Assembly: GCA_035452965.1 (NCBI GenBank)
Contig: DAOTCE010000011.1
Span: forward strand, 62,001 to 126,000
DNA length: 64,000 nucleotides
DNA from: Candidatus Paceibacterota bacterium
GTDB lineage: Bacteria; Verrucomicrobiota; Verrucomicrobiia; Limisphaerales; UBA8199
Direction of reading: 5' to 3'
Below, one piece after another: positions 32,072 to 41,484 of the stretch. The notes beneath the pieces were generated by a model. That model saw nothing but the letters and a program-made list of their open reading frames with translations. It made no database searches and was not told where the DNA came from. Each line of letters starts with the position of its first letter. Position 1 is the first letter of the stretch. A program made the position numbers and the translations under genes.

Positions 32072-33904
32072 ATGCGATTACAGTTGATTGACTGGCTCAT
32101 CGTCCTTGCGACCCTGGTGATCTGCTTCGTGCCGGCGCTGTTTTTCGGAAAGCGGGCGGGCAGGAACACCACCGAGTTCTTTGTCTCGGGCCGGGCGGTG
32201 CCGTGGTGGCTGGCCGGACTGTCCATGGTCGCCACCACCTTCAGCAGCGACACGCCCAACCTGGTGACTGACATCGTCCGGCAAAAGGGCGTCGCGGGCA
32301 ACTGGGTTTGGTGGGCGTTCGTGCTCACTGGCGTCGCCACGGTCTTCTTCTATGCCCGGATGTGGCGGCGCTCAGAGGTGATGACCGACCTGGAATTCTA
32401 CGAGATTCGTTACTCGGGCAAGGCGGCGAGTGTTGTGCGCGGCTTCCGTTCAATGTACCTCGGGCTATTCTTCAACTGCGTCATCCTGGCATCGGTGAAC
32501 CTGGCGGCGTGCAAGATCGCCAACGTCCTGTTTGGCCTGCCGCGGTGGCAGACGCTGCTGCTATGCGGCACGCTTAACGTGGTGTTCGCCGCCCATTCGG
32601 GGCTGTGGGGCGTGCTGGTCATTGATATGATCCAGTTCTTCATCAAGATGACCGCGGTGATCGCCGCGGCCTACTTTGCCGTCCAGCATATCGGGGGGCT
32701 GCACGTGATGGTCGAGAAGCTCTCCGCGCCGATGCTCGCCCCGGACGGCCAGAGCATGTTGCACTACTTGAACGTCCTGCCCGACTTTAAGAACAACTGG
32801 GACATGGCCATCGCGATCTTCGTGATGCCCATTGCGGTCCAATGGTGGGCGACGTGGTACCCGGGAGCCGAGCCGGGCGGCGGCAGTTACATTGCCCAAC
32901 GCATGCTGGCCTCGAAGTCGGAGAAGGATTCGCTGGGCGCGGTTCTCTTCTTCAACGTGGCGCATTACGTCCTGCGCCCCTGGCCGTGGATTCTGGTGGC
33001 TTTGTGCTCGCTGCTGGTGTACCCGGAGCTGTCGGATATCAAGAATGCCTTCCCGAACCTCGACCCGAAGCTGCTGGGGCACGACATCGCTTATCCGGCC
33101 ATGCTGAAGTTCCTGCCGGTTGGTTTCATCGGCCTGATGGTCGGGGGGCTCATCGCCGCCAACTCTTCGACCGTCCTGACGCACTTGAACTGGGGATCGT
33201 CCTACCTGGTGCATGATTTCTATCAGCGCTTCGTTAACAAGGGTGCCTCGGAGAAGCATTACGTGTTCGTCGGCCGGCTGACTACCGTAGGGCTATTCGT
33301 TTGCGCCAGCGGCATGGTCTATCTGCTGGACTCGGCCAAGTCCGCCTTCGATATCATCCTGCAGGTCGGCGCCGGCACCGGCCTGCTCTATCTGCTGCGC
33401 TGGTTTTGGTGGCGCATCACCGCCTGGTGCGAGGTGGTGGCCATGATCAGCTCCTTCGGCGTTTCACTGATCCTGTTGATCCTCAAGACTCAAAGCGGCG
33501 TGGAGTTCAGCACGCACTACGCGCTGTTGATAACCATCGCGGTCACCACGGTTTGCTGGATGCTGACGGCCTTCTTCGGCCCGCAGACCGATCGCCGGAC
33601 GCTGGTCGAGTTCTATAAGAAAGTCCGCCCCTTCGGCCCCGGCTGGAAGCAAATCCGGCAGGAAGCGGGCATTTCGGAGCAGGAAGCCGCCGCCACGCAC
33701 GAGAACATTCCGCTGGCGCTGTTGGGCTGGTCGGCGGGTTGCACGGTCATCTGGTCGTCGCTGTTCACAGTCGGCAACTTCCTCTACGGTCGCATGGGAT
33801 TAGCGCTGCTGCTGCTGGTCGTGTTTGTCCTCAGCGGTCTGGTCCTGCTTTACGTGATTAACCAGCTCTGGGCCAGCAAGAATCCTTCAAACGCCGGCAA
33901 ATGA
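32072..33904 (+). CDS. Sodium:solute symporter (SSS family)
   Basis: The 610-aa protein has about 14 hydrophobic helices with SSS features: DWLIVLATLVICFVPALFFG, TEFFVSGRAVPWWLAGLSMV, TTFSSDTPN and a C-terminal pair of helices. It probably imports a sugar together with Na+. The stop TGA overlaps the ATG of a GH20 hexosaminidase (ATGA), so N-acetylhexosamine or a chitobiose-like sugar is the most likely substrate, by context only. It differs clearly from the other SSS symporter at 19.3 kb and is longer. Confidence 0.87.
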   Translation: MRLQLIDWLIVLATLVICFVPALFFGKRAGRNTTEFFVSGRAVPWWLAGLSMVATTFSSDTPNLVTDIVRQKGVAGNWVWWAFVLTGVATVFFYARMWRRSEVMTDLEFYEIRYSGKAASVVRGFRSMYLGLFFNCVILASVNLAACKIANVLFGLPRWQTLLLCGTLNVVFAAHSGLWGVLVIDMIQFFIKMTAVIAAAYFAVQHIGGLHVMVEKLSAPMLAPDGQSMLHYLNVLPDFKNNWDMAIAIFVMPIAVQWWATWYPGAEPGGGSYIAQRMLASKSEKDSLGAVLFFNVAHYVLRPWPWILVALCSLLVYPELSDIKNAFPNLDPKLLGHDIAYPAMLKFLPVGFIGLMVGGLIAANSSTVLTHLNWGSSYLVHDFYQRFVNKGASEKHYVFVGRLTTVGLFVCASGMVYLLDSAKSAFDIILQVGAGTGLLYLLRWFWWRITAWCEVVAMISSFGVSLILLILKTQSGVEFSTHYALLITIAVTTVCWMLTAFFGPQTDRRTLVEFYKKVRPFGPGWKQIRQEAGISEQEAAATHENIPLALLGWSAGCTVIWSSLFTVGNFLYGRMGLALLLLVVFVLSGLVLLYVINQLWASKNPSNAGK

Positions 33905-35523
33905 AACATCTGATTGCTCCGATCCTCTGCTCGCTCCTGGTGGCGCCCCTGCTTGCCGCAGAATCCCCCCGCGTCATACCGCTGCCCTGGAAAGTGGAGT
34001 CGCAGGAAGGAGTGTTCAGACTCCAGCCGAGGACGAAGATCCTGGTGGACCGCGCCTCGCTAGATGCGGGCCGGCACTTTGCCGAGCGAGTCCGCAAGGG
34101 AACTGGCTACCGACTCAACGTCATCTCCCGCACGGAACCGCGTGCGATTGAAGGAACAATCGTCCTGACCACGAAGGACACCAGGTCGGCGTTGGGGCCG
34201 GAAGGTTACGAAATGACCGTTGCTCCAGACTCGATCATAATTCGGGCCCCTGGCCAGGCGGGGATTTTCTACGGTGTCCAGACCTTGCTGCAGCTGCTGC
34301 CACCCGAGGTCTTTGCTCCCGAACCGATCCCTGGCCAGGTCTGGACCATCCCCTGCGGCCAAATTGAGGACCAGCCACGTTTCAAGTGGCGCGGGCTGTT
34401 GTTCGATGTGGCGCGGCATTTCTTCACCAAGGCCGAGGTCAAGCAACTGCTGGATGAGCTGGCATTGCACAAGATCAACATGCTCCAGATACACCTGACC
34501 GACGACCAGGGTTGGCGCATTCAAATCAAGAAGTATCCCCGCCTCACGCGGGTAGGCGCGTGGCGGGATGAGGCGGGCTTCGGCCTGGACCCGGGACTTA
34601 GCACCGCTTACGGCAGAGACGGACGGTATGGCGGCTATTACACCAAGGCAGACCTGCGCGAGATTATTGCCTATGCTGCCGCACGGCACATCACCATTGT
34701 TCCGGAGCTTGAAATGCCGGGGCACGCAAGCGCGGCGCTATCGGCGCATCCGGAATTGAGCTGCAGCGGCGGACCCTATACGCCAAACACCAAAGGCGGG
34801 GTTTTCGCTGGCGTCTACTGTGCCGGCAAGGAGGAGACCTTTGAGTTTCTGCAGAATGTAATAGCTGAAGTCTGCGAGGTCTTCCCCGGCAGGTTTATCC
34901 ACATCGGCGGGGATGAGGTGCCTAAGGATAATTGGAGGAAATGCGGCCGGTGCCAGGCCCGCATTCAAAAGGAAGGCCTGAAGAATGAGCAGGAACTGCA
35001 GAGCTATTTCATCCGCCGCGTCGAGCAGTTCATCAATGCCCGGGGACGCACGCTGATCGGCTGGAGTGAGATCCGCGAAGGCGGGCTGGCCCAGAACGCC
35101 GTGGTGATGGATTGGATTGGGGGCGCCGTCGAAGCCGCTAGCGCGGGACACGACGTTGTCATGTCGCCGACCGGATACTGCTACCTGGACTACTTTCAGT
35201 CCACCAATAGCGCCATCGAACCAAGGCCCGTCGGCAATTACCTGCCGCTGAGTAGAGTTTACTCCTTTGAACCCATTCCGGAAAAGCTCAACCCGCAGCA
35301 CCAGGCGCGCATTCTCGGCGCGCAGGGCAACCTGTGGACCGAGTATGTTCCCAACTTCAAGCACGCTCAGTACAAAATCTTCCCGCGATTGTGCGCGCTG
35401 GCTGAGGTCACCTGGTCGCCGATGGCAGCACGCAATTGGGAGGGTTTTGCCAACCGTTTGCAGCCCCAATTGCAGCGGCTCGAGTATCTCGGCGTCAATT
35501 ACTGCAAGGGAGCGCCCGAGTAG
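33901..35523 (+). CDS. Exported beta-N-acetylhexosaminidase (GH20)
   Basis: The 540-aa protein has a signal peptide (MKHLIAPILCSLLVAPLLAA), a GH20b-type N-terminal domain (about 30-145) and the catalytic barrel beginning near FKWRGLLFDVARHFFT. The catalytic pair D338-E339 lies in FIHIGGDEVPKDNW; the enzyme uses substrate-assisted catalysis through the acetamido group. It releases terminal GlcNAc/GalNAc from chitin-like or glycoprotein glycans. It is translationally coupled to the upstream symporter, which would take up the product. The downstream LysR gene is convergent with only 21 bp between stops. Confidence 0.93.
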   Translation: MKHLIAPILCSLLVAPLLAAESPRVIPLPWKVESQEGVFRLQPRTKILVDRASLDAGRHFAERVRKGTGYRLNVISRTEPRAIEGTIVLTTKDTRSALGPEGYEMTVAPDSIIIRAPGQAGIFYGVQTLLQLLPPEVFAPEPIPGQVWTIPCGQIEDQPRFKWRGLLFDVARHFFTKAEVKQLLDELALHKINMLQIHLTDDQGWRIQIKKYPRLTRVGAWRDEAGFGLDPGLSTAYGRDGRYGGYYTKADLREIIAYAAARHITIVPELEMPGHASAALSAHPELSCSGGPYTPNTKGGVFAGVYCAGKEETFEFLQNVIAEVCEVFPGRFIHIGGDEVPKDNWRKCGRCQARIQKEGLKNEQELQSYFIRRVEQFINARGRTLIGWSEIREGGLAQNAVVMDWIGGAVEAASAGHDVVMSPTGYCYLDYFQSTNSAIEPRPVGNYLPLSRVYSFEPIPEKLNPQHQARILGAQGNLWTEYVPNFKHAQYKIFPRLCALAEVTWSPMAARNWEGFANRLQPQLQRLEYLGVNYCKGAPE

Positions 35524-35544
35524 ATCGGAGAGTGATCAGCCCCT

Positions 35545-36423
35545 TCACGCCGGCTCTTTGAGCAGGGCGAGAAAGTGTTTGATGGCCGGTGACAGCACTT
35601 TGGTTTTCCGGTGCATGGCTGCCAGCGGCCGGAGGTAGTTGCCTTCGAGCGGCACCGCTGCAAGGGTTTGGCTGGCTATCTCCTGCCGGATCGTGACCTC
35701 CGGCACAAGTGCCACGCCGCAATCCAATTCCACGGCTCGCTTAACCGTTTCGATGTTGTCGAACTCCATGACATGCTGCACCTCCACACGCTCGCCGTTG
35801 AAGATCTTATCCAGGGCCTTGCGCGTTGGCATATCCGGTCCAAAGCTGATGACCTTTACACCGTTCAACGCCTTGAGCCGGATGCGCGCAAGCCGTGCCA
35901 GGGGGTGTTGCGGATGGCAGGCGAGCACCAGTGGCTCGTTCCGCAACGGGACAATCTCCAGTTTCGGATGCTGCGCCGGGAATGCCACCAGGCCCAGGTC
36001 CACGATATTGCCCAACAAGTCTTCATACACCTGGCTGGCGCGGCGGTACTCGACGTGGATCTTCACCGCAGGGTGCTGCTTCATGAACCGTTTGACGTAA
36101 GGAGGCAAGTCGTGCAGCCCAAGGCTGTAAACCGTGGAGATACGGATCTCGCCGGAGATGACATGCCTGATCTCCTGCAGGCGGCTGTTAAGGGCGGCGT
36201 AACTCTGGAGGATCTCCCTGCTACAGTTGTAAAGCACTTCGCCTTCCGCAGTGAGCCGGAAACCCTTCTTGCCGCGCTCGAGGAGCAGCACGTTGAAATG
36301 CCGCTCCAACGCACAGATTGTCTGGCTGACGGCGGATTGGCTAACGTGGTTGATTTGCGCCGTCCTCGTGAAACTCCCGGTCTCGGCCAGATCACAGAAG
36401 GCCTTCAGGGTTTCAAATTGCAT
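35545..36423 (-). CDS. LysR-family transcriptional regulator
   Basis: The 292-aa protein has the LysR winged helix-turn-helix at the N-terminus (FETLKAFCDLAETGSFTRTA, VSQSAVSQTICALERHFN, LLLERGKKGF) and a periplasmic-binding-protein-like effector domain (about 90-292) with GEIRISTVYSLGLHDLPPYV and LEIVPLRNEPLVLACH. LysR regulators usually control a divergent neighbour; here the divergent neighbour is a 59-aa membrane protein frame in the opposite direction only by gap, so the target is unclear. The effector cannot be inferred. Confidence 0.92.
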   Translation of the reverse strand: MQFETLKAFCDLAETGSFTRTAQINHVSQSAVSQTICALERHFNVLLLERGKKGFRLTAEGEVLYNCSREILQSYAALNSRLQEIRHVISGEIRISTVYSLGLHDLPPYVKRFMKQHPAVKIHVEYRRASQVYEDLLGNIVDLGLVAFPAQHPKLEIVPLRNEPLVLACHPQHPLARLARIRLKALNGVKVISFGPDMPTRKALDKIFNGERVEVQHVMEFDNIETVKRAVELDCGVALVPEVTIRQEIASQTLAAVPLEGNYLRPLAAMHRKTKVLSPAIKHFLALLKEPA

Positions 36424-36563
36424 GAGGCGATTGAATAAGAAACGTGCGGAGCAGTCAACCAGTCAACCAGCGCGTGGGAGCGAGACCCGAATCGATCACC
36501 CGCGCCCCTGCCCCCAGTCCTGGCAAAGAGGCGAGCAGCTGCGGCGAGGCGATCCGGCTGAGC

Positions 36564-36743
36564 TCAGGTTCGCAAAAAGAACCACCAGATTGCGCCCCCC
36601 AGTGCAGCCAGCGCAAGTGCACCCAGCAGCAGCCGGCCAATGAAATGAGCGATTTTGAAAGCCAGCACCAAGGCGATGATGCCAAGAACTGCAACAACCA
36701 CCATTGAGCCGTGGGAGAGGATTATCGTCTTAATCTGTTCCAT
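36564..36743 (-). CDS. Small two-helix membrane protein (59 aa)
   Basis: The frame from the ATG at 36743 encodes MEQIKTIILSHGSMVVVAVL followed by a second hydrophobic stretch (GRLLLGALALAALGGAIWWF) and ends FLRT before TGA. Two membrane helices account for nearly the whole protein. The hydrophobic composition and intact frame favour a real gene over chance, but no strong ribosome-binding site is seen. It is upstream of and co-directional with the LysR gene (140 bp gap). Function unknown. Confidence 0.55.
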   Translation of the reverse strand: MEQIKTIILSHGSMVVVAVLGIIALVLAFKIAHFIGRLLLGALALAALGGAIWWFFLRT

Positions 36744-36925
36744 TATATCATACCGAAGTTGTCATTATGAGCCCGGAAGGCCAAATCGTCTGGGCTCAAT
36801 GTGGGCCAGACCGGTGACCTAACGCAACCTTCTAATCGGGGTTGGGCAAGACATGGAATATTCGTCGCCGCATCCGCAAAAAGGCAGGGCTGGCTGTTCA
36901 TAAATCGGATAGATACTCTACTGGC

Positions 36926-37576
36926 ATGATGCTACTAACCAGAACCGGAGGCGTCGCCATGACGAATTGCTACCTGATCGCGGACGAGGTTGCCAGGCAA
37001 GCGGTGCTCTTCGATGCGCCGGACCATACGACTGCCCCACTGCTCGAAGAGGCAGCCGCGCATGGCTGGGAGCTAATCGGATTGTGGCTAACGCACGGTC
37101 ACTTCGACCACTTCGCCGATCATACGGTTTTGCGGCAGAGGTTTCCGGACGCCAAGATCCTTCTCCACGCGCTGGACGAGGCCAAGGCGAAGCGGCCAGA
37201 TGCGCAGACGCGTATGTTTGGAATCCCATTCGTAATTCCCCCAGTGAAAGTGGACGCAACCCTCGCCGACAACCAGAAATTGAGAATTGGATCGCTGGAG
37301 GTCACAGTCTTGCATACTCCGGGGCATTCGCCGGGGCATGTGGTGTATTACATTCCGGGGGAAAAAGTCTTAGTGGGCGGCGATTTGATTATTGGCGGCT
37401 CGATTGGGCGGACAGATTTGCCGGACTCCGACCGGCAGCAGATGGAAGCTTCGATCCGCAGGGTCATGGACCTGCCCGCGGCGACGCGGTTGCTCGGGGG
37501 ACACGGCCCGGCGACCACATTGCAGGTGGAACGGCAAACGAATCCTTTCGTCCAGGAGATACTGGCCGCGAGTTGA
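36926..37576 (+). CDS. MBL-fold metallo-hydrolase, hydroxyacylglutathione-hydrolase-like
   Basis: The 216-aa protein has the metallo-beta-lactamase metal-binding motif THGHFDHFADH, a second histidine in HTPGHSPGHVVYY, the aspartate in VGGDLIIGGS and the terminal histidine in LLGGHGP. The order and short length match glyoxalase-II-like small MBL hydrolases acting on thioesters or similar bonds. I chose the ATG at 36926 because a TTG at 36842 adds 28 basic residues unlike the family. It stands alone between the LysR region and a convergent NtrC-type regulator gene. Confidence 0.87.
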   Translation: MMLLTRTGGVAMTNCYLIADEVARQAVLFDAPDHTTAPLLEEAAAHGWELIGLWLTHGHFDHFADHTVLRQRFPDAKILLHALDEAKAKRPDAQTRMFGIPFVIPPVKVDATLADNQKLRIGSLEVTVLHTPGHSPGHVVYYIPGEKVLVGGDLIIGGSIGRTDLPDSDRQQMEASIRRVMDLPAATRLLGGHGPATTLQVERQTNPFVQEILAAS

Positions 37577-37668
37577 GCAGCCACTTCGGCGATCACCCGT
37601 TCCGAGTAGCTGCTAACGCTAGCCAGCGCCTGGCCGGAGTGAATAAATGCGTCTTCTGATGTCGGCGA

Positions 37669-39114
37669 TTACGTGATATTGAGCTCTCGCTGGATTCCAA
37701 ACTTCTCGATCCGTTTGCGCAGGGTCGCCCGGGTGATGCCTAGCAGCTTGGCGGCCTGGATCTGGTTGCCGCCAGTCTCTTTGAGCGCCTGGATAACCAG
37801 TTCGCGCTCCACTGCCGGCAGGACTGCCAATTTCGGATCGCGACGCGCCCAATGGAACAATTGCCGCGCCATGGCGGCGATGTCCGATGCGCCACTTTGA
37901 ACGGTCGTCGAGGGAACGGCAACCATAACGCCAGCGGGACCGCCTTGTCCGGTGATTTCCGACGGCAGGTCGCCCGGGAGAATCGCCTCCCCCTTGGCCA
38001 CGACGAGAGCGCGGCGGACTACGTTCTCCAATTCACGCACATTGCCGGGCCAGTGGTATTTCTCCAGCGTCCGGACCACGCCGGGCGCAATGGATTTCGG
38101 GGCACCGGGCTGGTCTTTGGCGAAAGTCCTGAGAAAGTAATTCACCAGCAAGCGGATGTCCTCGCGCCGATCGCGCAGCGGCGGGACGTGCACCCGAACG
38201 ACGTTCAGCCGGTAGAACAGATCCTCCCGAAACTGGCGCGCGGCCACAGCCTGTTCCAGCGACCGGTTGGTAGCGGCGATGATGCGCACGTCAACTTTGA
38301 TCGGCACGTTGCCTCCCACACGCTCGAATGTCCCGGACTGCAGCACCCGGAGTATTTTGGTCTGGGTGGTGGGCGTCATGTCGCCAATCTCATCGAGGAA
38401 CAGGGTACCGCGGTCGCACTGCTCGAACTTGCCGATGCGCTGGAGCGTCGCGCCGGTGAACGCGCCGCGCTCGTGTCCAAACAACTCGCTTTCGAGCAGT
38501 TGTTCCGGAATGGCGGCGCAATTGACCGCCAGGAACGGCTGCTGGCTGCGGTTGCTGTGATGGTAGATAGCCCGCGCCACCAGTTCTTTGCCGGTGCCGC
38601 TTTCGCCGCTGATCAGCGCAGTGGCGTCCGAGGCGGCAAGTTGGCCGATGAGCTTGAAAACCTGCTGCATCGGCTCGCTGCGCCCGATGATGCCCAATTC
38701 GTAGTCTTCCTTCTCCAGCAGCGGCTGGTACGAAACAACCTGGCGCATGTCGCGCGCGGCTTTAAATGCGTCGAAAACAACTTCCTTGAGCTTTGGCACA
38801 TCGAACGGCTTGAGCAGGTAATCGTAGGCGCCGAGTTTCATTGCCTCGATGGCCGTTTGGGTCGTGCCGTAGGCGGTCATAAGGATGACCAGCAGCTTGG
38901 GGTCGGTTTGCCGGAGCCGCCGCAGAGTCTCCAGGCCGCTGAGCCCCCCCATGCGCACGTCCATGATAACAAGGTCGGGTTTGAGTTTGGGGACGATCCG
39001 CAGACCCTCCTCGCCGCTGGAAGCGGTGCTCAACTCGATCTCCGGCGAATCGAAGATCCGGCGGAAGGAGTATTGCACGTCCGCTTCGTCGTCAATCAAC
39101 AGCAATTTGCTCAT
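37669..39114 (-). CDS. NtrC-family sigma-54-dependent response regulator
   Basis: The 481-aa protein has a receiver domain with phospho-acceptor D52 in VIMDVRMGG, a AAA+ domain with Walker A GESGTGKE (170-177) and the sigma-54-contacting GAFTGA loop (217-222), and a Fis-type helix-turn-helix at the C-terminus (GGNQIQAAKLLGITRATLRK). It should activate promoters used by sigma-54 RNA polymerase after phosphorylation. No histidine kinase gene is adjacent, so it is an orphan in this window. Its presence makes sigma-54 promoters in the genome expected, including the candidates near 27.15 and 28.43 kb. Confidence 0.95.
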   Translation of the reverse strand: MSKLLLIDDEADVQYSFRRIFDSPEIELSTASSGEEGLRIVPKLKPDLVIMDVRMGGLSGLETLRRLRQTDPKLLVILMTAYGTTQTAIEAMKLGAYDYLLKPFDVPKLKEVVFDAFKAARDMRQVVSYQPLLEKEDYELGIIGRSEPMQQVFKLIGQLAASDATALISGESGTGKELVARAIYHHSNRSQQPFLAVNCAAIPEQLLESELFGHERGAFTGATLQRIGKFEQCDRGTLFLDEIGDMTPTTQTKILRVLQSGTFERVGGNVPIKVDVRIIAATNRSLEQAVAARQFREDLFYRLNVVRVHVPPLRDRREDIRLLVNYFLRTFAKDQPGAPKSIAPGVVRTLEKYHWPGNVRELENVVRRALVVAKGEAILPGDLPSEITGQGGPAGVMVAVPSTTVQSGASDIAAMARQLFHWARRDPKLAVLPAVERELVIQALKETGGNQIQAAKLLGITRATLRKRIEKFGIQRELNIT

Positions 39115-39145
39115 AGGTGGTGCTTCCCCGCCGACCGGCCGTGAC

Positions 39146-40426
39146 TTATTTGGCGGTCAAGACGACGTAGTTGCGCTTGCCTTTGCGCAGGAGCAGATGC
39201 CTGCCAAAGAGCAGGTCTTTGGCCGTAATCGTGCGCTGGTTGGCCGCTTCGCGCTGGTTGTTGACATAGACACCGCCGCCCTCGATGTCCTTCCGCGCCT
39301 GGCCTTTGGACGGGCAAAGACCGCCGCGCACAAGCAATTCGACGAGCGGTTTGCCTGCTCCGTCAAGCTCCGCTTGGCCAACTTCTATCGTAGGCACCTC
39401 GCCCACAATCTCGTTGAAAGTGGTTTCGGAGACGCCGGACAACTCGCCACCGAACAGTATTTCACTGGCGCGCACAGCTTCCGTCGTCGCGTCCGGACCG
39501 TGAAACAGGTCGGTGACCGCCCTGGCCAGTGCCTGGTGCGCGATGCGGGCGCCCGGGTTGTCGGTGTGTTGCTTCTCCAGCCCGGCAATTTCGTCCTGCT
39601 TGAGGAAGGTGAAGTACTTCAGGTAGCGCACCACATCCCGGTCGTCCGTGCGAATCCAGAACTGGTAGAACCGGTAAACACTGGTGCGAGCCGGGTCGAG
39701 CCACACGGCACCAGCGGCCGTCTTGCCAAACTTGGTGCCATCGGCATTGGTGATGAGCGGCAGGGTGAGGCCATATACCGCGCGTCCAAGTTTCTTGCGG
39801 GTGAGGTCAATACCGGCGGTGATGTTGCCCCATTGGTCGCTCCCGCCAATCTGCAGCTCGCAATTGTAATCGCGGCACAGCACGTAGAAGTCAAACGCCT
39901 GCAGGAGCATGTAGCTGAACTCGGTGTAACTGATGCCCGCCTCGCGGTCCTCCATGCGGGCGCGCACACTTTCCTTGGCGACCATCTGGTTGACTGAGAA
40001 ATGCTTGCCGATATCGCGCAGGAAATCGAGGTAGCTGACGGAGTCGGTCCAGGCGGAGTTGTCGAGCAGGCGGGCGGGATTGGCCGGCGTGTCGAAGTCG
40101 AGCAGGCGGCGGAGCTGTTGCTTCACCTTGGAGATATTGTTGGCCAGGACTTCCTTGGTGAGCAACTGCCTCTCCTGGGTCTTGCCGCTGGGGTCGCCGA
40201 TGGACCCGGTGGCCCCCCCGGCGAGAGGGAGGGGATGGTGCCCGAACAGCTGAAACCGGCGCAAGGCCAGCAGCGGCACGAGGTGTCCCACGTGCAAGCT
40301 GTCGGCAGTGGGATCGAACCCGCAATACACCGTGATCGGGCCGGGGCTGACGCGTTTGGTCAGCTCCGGCGCATCGGTGCAGTCGGTCAACAAGCCGCGC
40401 CATTGGAGTTCATCCAAAATGTTCAT
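39146..40426 (-). CDS. tyrS: Tyrosyl-tRNA synthetase
   Basis: The 426-aa class I synthetase has the HIGH-type signature HVGH at 45-48 (DPTADSLHVGHLVPL), the KMSKS-type loop KFGKT and the substrate-specific GGSDQWGNI segment. A C-terminal S4-like RNA-binding domain is present (KPLVELLVRGGLCPSKGQAR). It charges tRNA-Tyr with tyrosine. I chose the ATG at 40426, which matches the usual N-terminus; an upstream TTG-started extension is unrelated. It lies 31 bp upstream of the NtrC-type regulator on the same strand. Confidence 0.96.
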   Translation of the reverse strand: MNILDELQWRGLLTDCTDAPELTKRVSPGPITVYCGFDPTADSLHVGHLVPLLALRRFQLFGHHPLPLAGGATGSIGDPSGKTQERQLLTKEVLANNISKVKQQLRRLLDFDTPANPARLLDNSAWTDSVSYLDFLRDIGKHFSVNQMVAKESVRARMEDREAGISYTEFSYMLLQAFDFYVLCRDYNCELQIGGSDQWGNITAGIDLTRKKLGRAVYGLTLPLITNADGTKFGKTAAGAVWLDPARTSVYRFYQFWIRTDDRDVVRYLKYFTFLKQDEIAGLEKQHTDNPGARIAHQALARAVTDLFHGPDATTEAVRASEILFGGELSGVSETTFNEIVGEVPTIEVGQAELDGAGKPLVELLVRGGLCPSKGQARKDIEGGGVYVNNQREAANQRTITAKDLLFGRHLLLRKGKRNYVVLTAK

Positions 40427-40546
40427 TGTGGGGAACATAGAGGGTCGGGGAGCGATTTCCAATTGCCAATTGCCAATAGCCGATCGCAACGAATCGTAAG
40501 CGGGTCAGGCTTGCAATGGGGGGAGGCTCATCGCAGGCTGGAATGA

Positions 40547-41347
40547 ATGAAGACGCACGCAATTTGGGCAGCAGCATTAAATGGTGTAGCGGCTTGGATG
40601 GTGGCGATGGGGACGAATGCCGGGGAGCCGGCACCCGGGAAAGCGTCAGCGCAGACGTATCAGGTGCGGTGGCTGCCGAGGGCGAAGATAGTGCTGGACG
40701 GGCAAGCGGATGAGCCGGCGTGGAACAAGGCTGCAGTGGAAAAGCGATTTGTCTTTCCCTGGAAACAGGCGCCGGCGCCGCCGACGCAGTTTCGCGCGTT
40801 GTGCGATGGGGCGAACCTCTATTTCACCTTCCGCGTGCAGGATGCGGACATTGTGGCGCTGGACCGGCTGCGGGATGAAGCGGACGAGGTGTTTGAGGAC
40901 CGCGTGGAAGTGTACTTGAGCCGGGATGACCAGCTGAAAGACTACTACTGTTTCGAGGTGGACTCGCGGGGGCGGATGTTTGACTACCGCGGATCATATT
41001 ACCGGAAGTTGGATGCAAAGTGGAAGTTCAAGGGGCTGGAGACGAGAGGCGCGCCGTCGGCCAATGGGTACGAGATCGAGGGGCGCATTCCATTGCGGAG
41101 TCTGGCAAGACTGGGCTTCCCCCCCATCAAACCGGGAGTGAAGGTCCGGTGCGGATTGTACCGGGCAGAGTTCAGCCATGACCGGAGCGGGCGCGCGGTG
41201 GAACAAAAGGAAAGCCTGCATAACCTGGGCCGGAAGGTGGACGGGCCACCACCGATTGAAGAGTGGATAAGTTGGGTGGATCCAAAGACTGAGGAGCCGG
41301 ACTTCCACGTTCCGGCATCGTTCGGGTGGCTGGAGTTTGCCGAGTAA
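40547..41347 (+). CDS. Exported CBM9-like carbohydrate-binding protein
   Basis: The 266-aa protein has a signal peptide (MKTHAIWAAALNGVAAWMVA) and a DOMON/CBM9-like beta-sandwich: IVLDGQADEPAWNKA, FRALCDGANLYFTFRVQDAD, EVFEDRVEVYLSRD and a late YEIEGRIPLRSLARLG. Proteins of this type without a catalytic domain are common in Verrucomicrobia and Bacteroidetes and are thought to bind glycans or haem in the periplasm. No catalytic residues can be assigned. It is upstream of, and co-directional with, glgB (137 bp gap) but need not be functionally linked. Confidence 0.78.
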   Translation: MKTHAIWAAALNGVAAWMVAMGTNAGEPAPGKASAQTYQVRWLPRAKIVLDGQADEPAWNKAAVEKRFVFPWKQAPAPPTQFRALCDGANLYFTFRVQDADIVALDRLRDEADEVFEDRVEVYLSRDDQLKDYYCFEVDSRGRMFDYRGSYYRKLDAKWKFKGLETRGAPSANGYEIEGRIPLRSLARLGFPPIKPGVKVRCGLYRAEFSHDRSGRAVEQKESLHNLGRKVDGPPPIEEWISWVDPKTEEPDFHVPASFGWLEFAE

Positions 41348-41484
41348 AGTCTATCAGTCAGCAGCTTCACCTGCCCATGGCAGAGGACAGGTGGCCGAGG
41401 AAATAACGGGAAGATGCCGCGACGCCGCGGAAGTGTGGATTTTACCGGTGCAAATTTCTGGCCAGCTGCTAGATTGTCCAAACC

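Noticed and set aside
37852..39144. 430-aa plus-strand open frame
   Set aside because: It is antisense to the NtrC-type regulator, whose GAFTGA and Walker motifs are intact on the minus strand.
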